This document shows positions 16,044 to 24,826 of a DNA stretch of 64,000 bases, in pieces. The position numbers were made by a program, and so were the translations under genes. The first letter of the stretch is position 1, and each line of letters begins with the position of its first letter. The stretch comes from Planctomycetota bacterium (GTDB taxonomy: Bacteria; Planctomycetota; Phycisphaerae; Sedimentisphaerales; Anaerohalosphaeraceae). Location: assembly GCA_029552545.1 (NCBI GenBank), contig JAKPDO010000028.1:1-64000 (forward strand), given 5' to 3'. The notes beneath the pieces were generated by a model that saw nothing but the letters and a program-made list of their open reading frames with translations, did not search any database and was not told where the DNA came from.

Positions 16044-16898
16044 TTATTTCCTATAGATGGTTGGCTGCACGTATTGGAACGAATGGTGAATGCCGGTCAG
16101 GGACTCGGAATGGCCGGTGAAGAAATGCCCGCCGACATCGAGGATATCCCAGAAACGGTTGACGAGTTTTTCCTGGGTAGGTTTGTCAAAGTAAATCATC
16201 ACATTTCGGCAGAAGATAAAGTCAAAGGGGCCTCGGAAGGGCCAGGGGTCCATCAGGTTCAGATATTTGAACGTAAGAATGTTTCGGACCGCAGGGGCGA
16301 CTTCGTAGTACATCTCTCCGTTTTTTTCTTTTCGCGGGATTAGGTGGCGTTTTTTGAGGTCGACGGAGACGGCAGCGACTCGCTGCGATTCGTAGAGTCC
16401 CTGCTGTGCTATCTGAAGGACGCGTGTGGAGATATCGGTGGCCAGAATCCGAACATCCCAGGTCTGGTTTTTGGGGATTGCTTCCAGCAGGGTGATAGCC
16501 ATAGAATAAGGTTCTTCGCCGGAGGAACATCCTGCGCTCCAGGCGCGAATTCGAAGGCGGCCGATTTTCTGTTTTTTTGCAATCAGTTCCGGCAGGAACT
16601 TCTGTGTGAGGTATTCAAAGTGTTTGGGTTCGCGGAAAAAACTGGTCAGGTTTGTGCTGATTTGGTCAATCATTTCGTAAAAGGTTTTCCCGCCGGCATC
16701 CTGAAGGACAAAATCGATGTATTCGTCGTAGGATTTCAGGTTGTATTTTCGAAGCATTTTGGCCAGACGGGCGCGGACGAGTTCCTTTTTGCCCTCGTGG
16801 AGATTGATGCCGCAGTGCTCATAGACCAGCCGGCAAATGCGGGCAAACTGCTCGTCCGTCAGAATCAGTTCGTCCAAGATAGGCTGGATTAAGGTCAT
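16044..16898 (-). CDS. cheR: Chemotaxis protein methyltransferase CheR
   Basis: This 284-residue protein has the CheR N-terminal helical domain (about residues 10-75) and a SAM-binding methyltransferase domain (about 85-284) with RAWSAGCSSGEEPYS as motif I and FDFIFCRNVMIYFD later on. It methylates receptor glutamates in adaptation. No TPR tail is present, so it is a plain CheR. ATG 16898 follows GAGGTAAGCCT, 9 bp downstream of the cheA stop. Confidence 0.97.
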   Translation of the reverse strand: MTLIQPILDELILTDEQFARICRLVYEHCGINLHEGKKELVRARLAKMLRKYNLKSYDEYIDFVLQDAGGKTFYEMIDQISTNLTSFFREPKHFEYLTQKFLPELIAKKQKIGRLRIRAWSAGCSSGEEPYSMAITLLEAIPKNQTWDVRILATDISTRVLQIAQQGLYESQRVAAVSVDLKKRHLIPRKEKNGEMYYEVAPAVRNILTFKYLNLMDPWPFRGPFDFIFCRNVMIYFDKPTQEKLVNRFWDILDVGGHFFTGHSESLTGIHHSFQYVQPTIYRK

Positions 16899-16907
16899 AG
16901 GCTTACC

Positions 16908-18986
16908 TCACAGATTTGCATCGGGGCCCTGGGCCAGTTCGAGGAGCCCCGGTACATCGAGAATCAAGCTGATTTGGCCGTCGCCCATAATGGCGCCGCC
17001 GGAAACCCCTTTAATTTTGCCTAATCCGCGAAGGGATTTAATAACGACCTGCTGCTGGCCGAGCAGGTCATCCACCTGCAGACAGCATCGCCGGCTTCCT
17101 TCTCCGACAACCACCAGAAGGGCCTGTTCGGGCTCTTCCACCGCACCGGAAATGCGGAAGAGCTTGTAGAGCGGAATGAGCGGGTGAAGCTGTCCGCGAA
17201 TCATCACGACTTTCGAGCGGTTTCGAATCGTGGAAATCTGGTCCGGCGTCGGACGCAGACTCTGAATGACCGAATTGATGGGGATGATATACCGCTGGGA
17301 ACCGATGGTGACAATTTGTCCGTCGATAATGGCCAGCGTCAAAGGCAGCCGGAGCATAAAGAGAGTTCCTTTGTCCGGCGCTGTTTTCATTTCGATTTTT
17401 CCGTTGAGGGCGTCGATATTTTTCTTGACGACATCCATTCCAACGCCTCGACCGGAGATTTCGGTGACCTTGTCGGCGGTGGAAAAACCGGGCTTGAAAA
17501 TCAGATTCAGCAGCTCTTCTTCCGTCAGCTCCTGATGTTCGGAAATCAGTCCTTTTTCGAGAGCTTTTTTGCGGATTTTTTCGGCGTTAAGACCGCGACC
17601 ATCATCCTCGATTTCGATAACAATGCTGCCGGCCTGATGGTAGGCCGACAGACGCAGCAGCCCCTGAGGGGATTTGCCTTTTTTGACGCGCTCCTCCGGC
17701 GGTTCGATGCCGTGGTCGATGGAGTTTCGAACCATATGAATCAGCGGGTCGGTAATCTTGTCCACGATGGTGCGGTCCAGTTCGGTTTCTTCCCCGGAGG
17801 TCTGGAAATTGATGGGTTTTCCGGCCTTTTGCGAAAGGTCACGAACAAGCCGAGCCATCTTCTGAAAGGCCCCCTGCATCGGAATCATCCGCATGGACAT
17901 CGACAACTCCTGCAAGTCGCGGACGATTTTGGACTGGCTGGCGACCTTTCGGTAGAGGTCGCTGTCGGTGTGGCAGGTTTTGCTGACCTCTTCGGAAATC
18001 ATCAGCTGAGCGACGGCCAGTTCCCCGGTCATATTGATCAGGTCATCCAGACGCTTGGTGCTGACTTTAATAGTTTCCCGTGCGGCGGAAGGGGCTGCAA
18101 CAGAGGAAACGGCGGTTTTGGCCTGGGATTCAGGCTGGAGAATAGGTTCGAGCTGGAGATCCTGCTGAACATCGGATGTGACAGGTGCAGGTTCCGGCTG
18201 AAGTCTGCCCTCAGCGCAGTCCTGAATTTTCTGAATCAGAGACGGTAGGTCTTTGGGTGCCGGGATGGGGGTATTTTGAGCCAGGCCGGCTTCGAGGTCC
18301 TTGAGCATGGTCTTGAGCATGTCGATGGAGCCGAAGGCCAGGTTGCTGGCGGCGCCGGACATTGTCAGAGTGCCTTTGCGGGCGCGGTCAAGCAGATTTT
18401 CGGATACATGAGCCAGCCGATTGATGGCGGTCAGATTCAGGAAGCCGGCCATACCTTTGATGGTATGGAAGCCGCGAAAAATCTGGTTCAGTGTTTCAGT
18501 ATTGGTCGGGTCATTTTCGAGACTCAAAAGGGCTGTTTCCGCCGATTCGAGATGTTCGCGGGATTCGTTGAGGAAATCCTGAACAAGCGGGGCATCATCA
18601 GGGGCGATGACGGTCGGCGGGAAATCCGATGTTTCCGCCGGAGCAGCCGGGGGTGTCGGGGCGGGTGCAGCACCGGATGCAGAGGAGAGGGACTGGGTAA
18701 GCGTCTGCAGCTGACTGACGGCCTTTGTGAGCTCCTGAAGCACTTGTTCGGAGGACTGGAGTTCCTGTCGAAGGAGTTTTTCAATCTGTTCGGCTCCCAA
18801 ATGAGCCAGGGATTGGGCCTGGAGACGGGAGGATTCCTCACAGCCGCTGAGGGTTTTGACGGCCTCTTCAATTTGTTTGAAAACGCCGGCGATTTCCTCG
18901 ATGTCGCGGGTATCCTGCGGGTCCAGCAGGGGAATTTTTCCGGCGGCCTGTTCAATCAGTTCCGTGATTTTTCCTGTCTTTTCCAT
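16908..18986 (-). CDS. cheA: Chemotaxis sensor histidine kinase CheA
   Basis: This 692-residue kinase has its phosphorylated histidine at H174 in FHTIKGMAGFL (HPt domain about 135-245). The dimerisation domain begins near KVSTKRLDDLINMTGELAV (about 307), the ATPase has the N box VRNSIDHGIE and G boxes EDDGRGLN and GRGVGMDVV, and a CheW-like domain ends the protein. A polar helical extension of about 105 residues plus an Ala/Pro linker precedes the HPt domain. The gap between HPt and dimerisation domain is only about 55 residues, so a classical P2 (CheY/CheB docking) domain seems absent. It phosphorylates CheY and CheB. Confidence 0.97.
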   Translation of the reverse strand: MEKTGKITELIEQAAGKIPLLDPQDTRDIEEIAGVFKQIEEAVKTLSGCEESSRLQAQSLAHLGAEQIEKLLRQELQSSEQVLQELTKAVSQLQTLTQSLSSASGAAPAPTPPAAPAETSDFPPTVIAPDDAPLVQDFLNESREHLESAETALLSLENDPTNTETLNQIFRGFHTIKGMAGFLNLTAINRLAHVSENLLDRARKGTLTMSGAASNLAFGSIDMLKTMLKDLEAGLAQNTPIPAPKDLPSLIQKIQDCAEGRLQPEPAPVTSDVQQDLQLEPILQPESQAKTAVSSVAAPSAARETIKVSTKRLDDLINMTGELAVAQLMISEEVSKTCHTDSDLYRKVASQSKIVRDLQELSMSMRMIPMQGAFQKMARLVRDLSQKAGKPINFQTSGEETELDRTIVDKITDPLIHMVRNSIDHGIEPPEERVKKGKSPQGLLRLSAYHQAGSIVIEIEDDGRGLNAEKIRKKALEKGLISEHQELTEEELLNLIFKPGFSTADKVTEISGRGVGMDVVKKNIDALNGKIEMKTAPDKGTLFMLRLPLTLAIIDGQIVTIGSQRYIIPINSVIQSLRPTPDQISTIRNRSKVVMIRGQLHPLIPLYKLFRISGAVEEPEQALLVVVGEGSRRCCLQVDDLLGQQQVVIKSLRGLGKIKGVSGGAIMGDGQISLILDVPGLLELAQGPDANL

Positions 18987-18992
18987 AAGGGT

Positions 18993-20324
18993 TTACTCGT
19001 TTTTTGTGCATTCCTTTTTTATTTCCGGCTGACCGGCAGGCGAACCGCCGGACAGCGTTTTGAGCAGTGTTTGAAAGATTTCCGTGACGGTAACCAGCCC
19101 TGTCACCGTGCCGTTGGTGTCCTGAATAGGGACGGCGCGGATTTGATGACGGCACATGATTTCCATGACTTTCCACATCGGCGTATCCGGCGAAGCCGTA
19201 TGGACGGGCTTGCTCATAAACCATCGGATGCGAATCTGCAAAGAGGCCTCATCCAGCGGGCGTCGGTATTCTTCGAACGGAGAACGCAGATAGGGGCTGA
19301 GGGCCGCATTGACATCTCCCCGAGAGAGAATGCCCGCCAACTGGTCTTTTTCCTCCACCAAAGCATAGCGTGCATTATTCTGCTGCATCCGCTGAAGAGC
19401 GGTTTCCACCGAGTCATTGGGAGAAAGCCAGAGAGGTTTTGGGTTCATAAAAATGCGAGCCGGACAGTTCAGAACGGCTGCATCCAGCGGGGCGGAGGAA
19501 AAATCACCGTTCGGATTGGATTGAACCAGTTGCTGAATAGCATTCCAGACCGGATGCGATGCGGAGGATTGGGAACTTTCCGGGGAGGCCGACACGGCTG
19601 CGGCGGGTTCGGATGTCTGCGGTGATTGGCTTGCAGCCGGCTCGGGCTGGACCGGGGCTGTTTCGGAAACAGCCCCAGATTCCGACGGAGTTTGTGCGGG
19701 GGCTTCCGTCGGAGCCGGTTCCTCTTTGGGCGGCTCGAAGAGAGCGGCCGGAAAGACCGCAGCTCCATGGAAGGGCGGATAATCTCCGACGGTCATTTCC
19801 CAGACAATCAGCAGACAGGCTGTATCTTCCTTGAATCCGAATACCTCGGCGGGTTTGTCCCACGGATTGAGAATTTGGGTATTGGTCTGCAGGAGGTGTT
19901 GATGGCCGGGCAGCTGTTCCCGGAACATCCGGTCCCAGGCGCCGACGATGAGATTGCCGATTTCCTTGATGGTGTCGGAGAGTTTGAGAGCCTGCTCGAG
20001 GGTGCCCTGTTTGCATTGCTCCTTAATCTTGTCTGCCGGAAGCATCACAATCGTTCCGGACAGCAGAAAAAGGGCGTTTTTATCGAGGAGCAGGTCAAAT
20101 CGTCCGCTTAGGGAACCTTCGGCACGGACGGAGTACACAGCGGCGAATTTTGGAAAGAACGTTTTAAGCTTGTCAACGGTGCCTGGTACGGCCTGGCAGA
20201 GTGCGCAGCCGATGGAGATGCCGAGCATCCCGTCCATGTCTTCGCAAAAAGTCTGCATGGAAACGGTGCTGACCTGCGGCACGAGCGTTTCGAGAGGAAT
20301 GGTTTGGGCGGTTTGTTGCTCCAT
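18993..20324 (-). CDS. CheC/CheX-like phosphatase domain fused to tandem CBS domains
   Basis: This 443-residue protein has an N-terminal CheC/CheX-like domain (about 1-190). SDTIKEIGNLIVGAW carries the family's E-x2-N catalytic pair, so CheY-P phosphatase activity is possible. An Ala/Pro/Ser-rich linker of about 70 residues follows. The C-terminal part (about 285-430) has two CBS-like repeats: FMNPKPLWLSPNDSVETAL with the ILSRGDVNAAL end, and FMSKPVHTASPDTPMWKVM with the GLVTVTEIFQ end. CBS pairs usually bind adenine nucleotides. The fusion suggests energy-state input into CheY dephosphorylation. It sits between cheX and cheA, with an AAAGGA site before ATG 20324. Confidence 0.8.
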   Translation of the reverse strand: MEQQTAQTIPLETLVPQVSTVSMQTFCEDMDGMLGISIGCALCQAVPGTVDKLKTFFPKFAAVYSVRAEGSLSGRFDLLLDKNALFLLSGTIVMLPADKIKEQCKQGTLEQALKLSDTIKEIGNLIVGAWDRMFREQLPGHQHLLQTNTQILNPWDKPAEVFGFKEDTACLLIVWEMTVGDYPPFHGAAVFPAALFEPPKEEPAPTEAPAQTPSESGAVSETAPVQPEPAASQSPQTSEPAAAVSASPESSQSSASHPVWNAIQQLVQSNPNGDFSSAPLDAAVLNCPARIFMNPKPLWLSPNDSVETALQRMQQNNARYALVEEKDQLAGILSRGDVNAALSPYLRSPFEEYRRPLDEASLQIRIRWFMSKPVHTASPDTPMWKVMEIMCRHQIRAVPIQDTNGTVTGLVTVTEIFQTLLKTLSGGSPAGQPEIKKECTKNE

Positions 20325-20350
20325 GGCTGCCGGTTCCTTTTTTGGGTTTC

Positions 20351-20821
20351 TTATTCCGTTTTGCGGTAAGAAAACGTAAAATCTGCGTAGTATTCCTCAT
20401 TCAGGCAGACGGATACGGAAACTTTTTCCGTTCCGTCCGGCAGGGAACTGTTCAACTCCTTTCCTGTTACGACTGTGGGAATAGACACAGCGATGTCAGG
20501 GTATATGTCCTGAATGCGGCTTTTGATGCTTCCCATAACCATGTTGGCGACTTCTCCAACAGCATCGCAGACTTCTCGTTCGGAGATTTCTGCATCGGGA
20601 TCAAGGGCCAGCATGTTCCGTGCGATGGCCTGAGCGCAGGGCCAGGACAGTGAAATCCCCAGACATCCTTCGAGATTTCCTCGAAAGGTGATAGAGCCCA
20701 GCAGAGAATGGTCGGTCTGTTCGGCGGAGGCGGCGGGCTCAATTTCCATAAAAATCATCGTTTCAAAGACTTCTTTGGCGGCATCCAGAACGGTTTCGTG
20801 ATACGTTTTCTGTTCGATCAT
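20351..20821 (-). CDS. cheX: CheX-type chemotaxis phosphatase
   Basis: This 156-residue protein resembles CheX, a phosphatase that removes phosphate from CheY. The catalytic motif is in VCDAVGEVANMVMGS (E and N three residues apart), and GSITFRGNLEGCLGISLS is the first part of the fold. It lies directly after cheY and before the CheC-like/CBS fusion, so the operon carries two CheC-superfamily proteins and no CheZ. ATG 20821 has AAAGGA 8 nt upstream. Confidence 0.88.
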   Translation of the reverse strand: MIEQKTYHETVLDAAKEVFETMIFMEIEPAASAEQTDHSLLGSITFRGNLEGCLGISLSWPCAQAIARNMLALDPDAEISEREVCDAVGEVANMVMGSIKSRIQDIYPDIAVSIPTVVTGKELNSSLPDGTEKVSVSVCLNEEYYADFTFSYRKTE

Positions 20822-20856
20822 GGAAGGGTCCTTTCTGCTTGCTTTATGCCCTGCGT

Positions 20857-21231
20857 TTAACTCATAAACGGAGCCAGTTGTTCCTGAAATTTTTCAGGTG
20901 TAAAAGGTTTGGTAATGTAGCCGTTGGCGCCGCTGGCCAGGACACTGTTGATCAATTCCTGAGAGCTTTCGGTGGAGACCATAATAATCTTGGTGTTCTG
21001 GCAGTTCGGCAGCTGTCGGGCTTGTTTGACCATTTCCGTACCGGGCATTTCCGGCATGTTGATGTCGCACAGGACGATGTCCACCGGCGAGGCCTTCAGT
21101 TTTTCGATGGCCTCGGCGCCGTTGCCGGCTTCCTCCGTCCGGTCAAATTCGAGACCGGACATTCGGACGGTTCGCATAATGATTTTCCGCATCGTGGCTG
21201 AATCATCCACAATCATTAACGATTTTGGCAT
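20857..21231 (-). CDS. cheY: Chemotaxis response regulator CheY
   Basis: This is a stand-alone 124-residue receiver domain: acidic pair D9-D10 (IVDDS), phospho-acceptor D56 (LCDINMPEM), and the switch lysine in YITKPF. It carries the signal from CheA to the flagellar motor. The gene follows the chemoreceptor by 15 bp and has a strong AAGGAG before ATG 21231. Confidence 0.96.
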   Translation of the reverse strand: MPKSLMIVDDSATMRKIIMRTVRMSGLEFDRTEEAGNGAEAIEKLKASPVDIVLCDINMPEMPGTEMVKQARQLPNCQNTKIIMVSTESSQELINSVLASGANGYITKPFTPEKFQEQLAPFMS

Positions 21232-21246
21232 GGATAGACTCCTTAT

Positions 21247-23397
21247 TTATTGTTCATTGAACGCCTGGAACTCCTGATCATCGAGGGGGATTGCTTTGGC
21301 CCCGGTTTTTCGCTGCGGCTGCTTTTGCGAGGGGCTGGGAGAGCCCTCGGCAATCTGGTGAAAAATCTGATTGGACAAGGTCGGCTGTTCAGCCGCTGCG
21401 TTTTTGTTTGATTTTCTGGTTTTGGATGAAGAAGAATGTCCTCCGCGGATGAGGGTCTGGAGCTGGGCTACTGTGTGCTTCATCGATTCGGCCTGAGAAG
21501 CCAGTTCCTCGGCGGCACTGGCAGACTCTTCGGCTCCGGCGGCATTCTGCTGGGTGACTTTGTCCATCTGGGAAACCGCCGAGTTAATCTGTTCGATGCC
21601 CTGGGCCTGTTCTTTGCAGGCGGCGGCAATTTCATTGACCAGAGCGGATGTCTTCCCGATGCCGCTGACGATTTGGTCAAGTGCGGTTTTGACTTCGTTG
21701 GAGATTTGAACGCCGTTTTTGGCATTTTTAACGGACTGTTCAATCAGTTCGGTGGTTTTTTCCGCCGCTTCGGATGAACGAATTGCCAGATTCCGCACCT
21801 CTTCGGCAACAACGGCAAAGCCCTTTCCGGCTTCACCGGCCCGTGCAGCTTCCACGGCCGCATTCAGCGCCAGCAGATTGGTCTGGAAGGCGATTTCATC
21901 GATGACCTTAATAATCTTAGCTGTTTCATCAGAACTCTTCTGGATTTCCTCAATGGCATGCAGCATTTTCTGCATGGCCTGAGTGCCGGTGTCGGCGGCC
22001 TGCTGGGCACCGGAGGCCAGAGTGGCGGCCTGAGCGGCATTGTCGGCATTCTGCTTGGTCATCGAGGCCATTTCTTCGAGCGACGAAGATGTTTCCTCCA
22101 GACCGGCGGCCTGTTCGGTTGTGCCTTGGGCGAGGGTCTGCGAAGCCGAAGCTACCTGGCCGGAGGCGTCGGAAACCTGCTCAGCTCCGGTGAGAATCTG
22201 CTCTGCAACGGCCGTGAGCCGATTGGTGAGTTTATGCGAAACAAAGAACCAGATAACCAGAGACACCAGCGAAGCAGCGGCTGCCAGAATGCTGATTTGA
22301 ATCATGGAAGCACGGCCGATCGAACGGAGACGGGCGCTGGATTCATAAAACTCATCCAGATAAGAACTGACGCCGATGACCCAGTCCCAGGGCTGGAAAT
22401 ACACGACCCGGGCGATTTTTTCCCTCGGGACGGATTCGCCCTGATTCTGCCAGGGGTATTTCTGTTCAGTGATTTCACCAGGTTTGGAGGCGAGGGCTTT
22501 TTTGCAGATTTCCTGGATGAAGGAAACGCCGTTGGCATCCTTGGCTTCCCAGATGCACTCTCCGTCTCTCTTGCCGTCTTTGGAGATTACGTAGTTGCCC
22601 TTGGAGTCGAGCACGAAGACATAGCCGGTCTTTCCGACGACGGTTTTCAGGATGGCCTGACGGATATTGGTGCAGCGTTCCTGCGGAATCCCGACATACA
22701 GGGCCCCAATCACCTTTTTCTGAGCGTCGAAAATCGGCTCATAGGCGGTGATATACCAGCGGTCCACTACAAAGGCCCTGCCTTCGTACCGCTGGCCCTG
22801 AAGAATTGCGGAGACGACCGGATTGGGGGTTCCGTCCGGCTGAGTTTTGGGGATGAAGGTGCCGATGGCGCGGGTGCCGTCTTTCTTCTCGACATTGGTG
22901 CAGACCCGCAGCATGTCTCCCTGCTCATTCATCCGCTGGAAGATGGTGCAGGTAACACCCATAAGGTCTTTGACCTTATCCACGATTGGAGAGGGGACCT
23001 GCCGGCTGGTATTCTGACCCAGCCAGGTGTCACCGACCATCATTTTGGGCAGGGTCACGGTCTGGCTGCTCTGGCTGAACTGGTTAACGGCCTGCCAGGT
23101 GACGGAGGATTCATCCAGCCGTACAGCACCTGTCTGATTGAAAATGTCCCGGGCAACCCGCAGGGACTGGTTGATATTTTCCTGAATGGACAGCTGCTCG
23201 ACCTGAAGCATGTTGTAAATGTGCTGGGCGATATGGTCGAGGTCGGTATAGGCCATTTTTGTGCTTTCCTCTTCGGCTGCACTTGCCATTTGTCGATTTT
23301 GGATGGTAACCATTGCCAGAATCACCAGCAGAGGCACGAGCGTCAAAATCAGGCCGTACATAAGTAATTTTGTTTTTAAAGCCATTTTGTTCAGCAT
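21247..23397 (-). CDS. Methyl-accepting chemotaxis protein with periplasmic Cache-type sensor
   Basis: This 716-residue receptor has a first membrane segment (about residues 8-30), a large periplasmic region (about 35-340) with Cache-like features ([18 protein letters not shown]; then [20 protein letters not shown]), a second membrane segment (about 350-370) and a cytoplasmic MCP domain with the highly conserved hairpin tip [21 protein letters not shown] complete HAMP domain is not obvious between TM2 and the signalling domain. I start at ATG 23397 rather than 23403, because the AAGGAG site ends right at 23403 and needs the later ATG for normal spacing. Its ligand is unknown. Confidence 0.95.
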   Translation of the reverse strand: MLNKMALKTKLLMYGLILTLVPLLVILAMVTIQNRQMASAAEEESTKMAYTDLDHIAQHIYNMLQVEQLSIQENINQSLRVARDIFNQTGAVRLDESSVTWQAVNQFSQSSQTVTLPKMMVGDTWLGQNTSRQVPSPIVDKVKDLMGVTCTIFQRMNEQGDMLRVCTNVEKKDGTRAIGTFIPKTQPDGTPNPVVSAILQGQRYEGRAFVVDRWYITAYEPIFDAQKKVIGALYVGIPQERCTNIRQAILKTVVGKTGYVFVLDSKGNYVISKDGKRDGECIWEAKDANGVSFIQEICKKALASKPGEITEQKYPWQNQGESVPREKIARVVYFQPWDWVIGVSSYLDEFYESSARLRSIGRASMIQISILAAAASLVSLVIWFFVSHKLTNRLTAVAEQILTGAEQVSDASGQVASASQTLAQGTTEQAAGLEETSSSLEEMASMTKQNADNAAQAATLASGAQQAADTGTQAMQKMLHAIEEIQKSSDETAKIIKVIDEIAFQTNLLALNAAVEAARAGEAGKGFAVVAEEVRNLAIRSSEAAEKTTELIEQSVKNAKNGVQISNEVKTALDQIVSGIGKTSALVNEIAAACKEQAQGIEQINSAVSQMDKVTQQNAAGAEESASAAEELASQAESMKHTVAQLQTLIRGGHSSSSKTRKSNKNAAAEQPTLSNQIFHQIAEGSPSPSQKQPQRKTGAKAIPLDDQEFQAFNEQ

Positions 23398-23482
23398 ACT
23401 CATCTCCTTTTGAAATTTCCGGAGCTGGACTGCAATGCTGTCTGAACTCCTCTTTCCTTTTTCTTACTTAATGTTGAATCTG

Positions 23483-23998
23483 TTAATCCGCCGCGGTTGC
23501 CGCTGCTGCTTCATTCAGATGGACTCCGCCGAGGACCTGATCGATGTCCAGCAGAATCTTGATGGACGAGCCGACCTTGCCGATGCCGAGAATGAAATCC
23601 GTCTGGACGGCTGAGCCCAGATGCGAGGACTCTTCAATATCTTCGGCGGCGATGTCGAGCACTTCCTGGACGCGGTCCACAATCAGACCGGCGTTGAAGG
23701 TTTTGCCGTTCTGGTTGATTTCCGCCACGATAATGCAGGTTTGGTCGGTGACTTCAGCGGCTTCCATCCCGAACCGCAGACGCAGGTCAATCACCGGAAT
23801 GACCTGTCCTCGCAGGTTGATAACGCCTTTGACGAATTCCGGTGTGCGCGGGACGGCGGCGATGTTCATATAGCCGATGATTTCCCGCACTTTCAGGATT
23901 TCCAGCCCATACTCTTCTTTCCCCAGAGCAAAGGTCAGGTACTTGCCCTCCTGGGCACTGTTTTTTCTTGCAGTTGTTTCCTGTACGGCCGTTGCCAT
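23483..23998 (-). CDS. cheW: Chemotaxis coupling protein CheW
   Basis: This 171-residue CheW links the receptor to CheA. KYLTFALGKEEYGLEILKVREI starts the domain (split KYLTFALGKEE / YGLEILKVREI), and VPRTPEFVKGVINLRGQVIPVIDLR (split VPRTPEFVKG / VINLRGQVIPVIDLR) is the conserved core. It is the first gene of the nine-gene che operon and starts at ATG 23998 behind AGGAG. The gap to the receptor gene is 85 bp. Confidence 0.96.
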   Translation of the reverse strand: MATAVQETTARKNSAQEGKYLTFALGKEEYGLEILKVREIIGYMNIAAVPRTPEFVKGVINLRGQVIPVIDLRLRFGMEAAEVTDQTCIIVAEINQNGKTFNAGLIVDRVQEVLDIAAEDIEESSHLGSAVQTDFILGIGKVGSSIKILLDIDQVLGGVHLNEAAAATAAD

Positions 23999-24261
23999 AG
24001 TTTGACTCCTAACTGGCTGTAGTTATCGGTCTATGGTTTTACACAAAGTTTTTAGACCTTTGGCATTCAATTCGGATAAAGAAAGCCGGAGCTTAAGCAG
24101 CGGTTGTGCAAAAAGAACAAATACATGGGCGAATGATTTCTGAGAGTGATTTGGGCGGCTTGGGAATACTGAAAAGCGAGTTTTTTTCAGCCGGGAAAAA
24201 GGCAGACTGGTTCAAGTGGGTCTGATAACAATGAAAAGAGCGGGGATTGTGTGAAAAAAAG
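23999..24261. other. Upstream region of the che operon
   Basis: No gene is seen between cheW (starts 23998) and the terminator at 24262. The region must hold the che promoter. I find no good sigma70 pair. A GACCGATAA on the minus strand (24031-24023) resembles a sigma28 -10 box, but the TAAA box is not at the right distance. A TTGTGCAA octamer (24104-24111) also occurs upstream of the glycyl radical and acs genes. Confidence 0.5.
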
Positions 24262-24296
24262 AAAGCCGGCTCATAACAAGATGAGCCGGCTTTTTT
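24262..24296 (-). terminator. Bidirectional intrinsic terminator after the lipoprotein gene
   Basis: A perfect 13-bp stem (24262-24274 with 24281-24293), loop AACAAG, is followed by T runs in both directions. It most likely ends the minus-strand lipoprotein gene and isolates it from the che operon. Confidence 0.93.
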
Positions 24297-24324
24297 CCTT
24301 CCTAATTATTGAGAGATTTGAATC

Positions 24325-24717
24325 TTAGGGTTTGGCCGGAGCCGCGGGTGCAGGTGCCGGTGTCGCCGGTACCGGTGTTGGTGCTGCGGCCGGGGTTTCT
24401 GACAGTTTTTTCTGGAGTTCGGCGAGCTGTTTCTGAAGTTCCTGAATTTGTTTGTCTTTTTGGGTGGATTCATTTTTGAACTGGGTGGATTTTTCCATCA
24501 AGGTCCGAGTAATTTCGAGGGCCTTTTGGTTGACTTCTTCGTATTTTTTCTGGAGCGAAGCGATTTTTTCGTTTTGCTGCTCAATGGTTTTTTGGGCGTC
24601 GGTCAGCTCCTGCTGGAGGGCCTGTTTTTCGTTCTGGCAGGTTACAAGTTTCGGGTTCGGTTTGCATCCGAGCAGCGCAAAGGCCGCCAATCCGATAAAC
24701 GCGAGTGTTTTTTTCAT
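24325..24717 (-). CDS. Small coiled-coil lipoprotein
   Basis: This 130-residue protein has a lipoprotein signal (MKKTLAFIGLAAFALLGC, lipidated C18), a coiled-coil middle rich in Q, E and K (about residues 25-105), and an Ala/Pro tail that may sit in the envelope. Its function is not recognisable; it resembles small Lpp-like or spacer lipoproteins. I start at ATG 24717 behind AAGGGA; a TTG two codons earlier is also in frame. It has its own promoter and terminator, so it is a single-gene unit. Confidence 0.85.
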   Translation of the reverse strand: MKKTLAFIGLAAFALLGCKPNPKLVTCQNEKQALQQELTDAQKTIEQQNEKIASLQKKYEEVNQKALEITRTLMEKSTQFKNESTQKDKQIQELQKQLAELQKKLSETPAAAPTPVPATPAPAPAAPAKP

Positions 24718-24767
24718 AGGCAATCCCTTTCCTTTGACGGTTGAATTTTTCTATTGAATTAACCGAC

Positions 24768-24796
24768 ATCTTACAGTGCCTTCTTGCCGGAAGCAA
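24768..24796 (-). promoter_or_regulatory. Promoter of the lipoprotein gene
   Basis: On the minus strand TTGCTT (24796-24791) and TAAGAT (24773-24768) are 17 bp apart, about 50 bp upstream of ATG 24717. Confidence 0.65.
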
Positions 24797-24826
24797 GAAA
24801 TTCTGTGGGGATTTCTTGCGAGGAGA

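Noticed and set aside
24023-24031. Sigma28-like -10 box (GACCGATAA on the minus strand) before cheW
   Set aside because: No TAAA box at the required distance; the nearest is about 5 bp too far.
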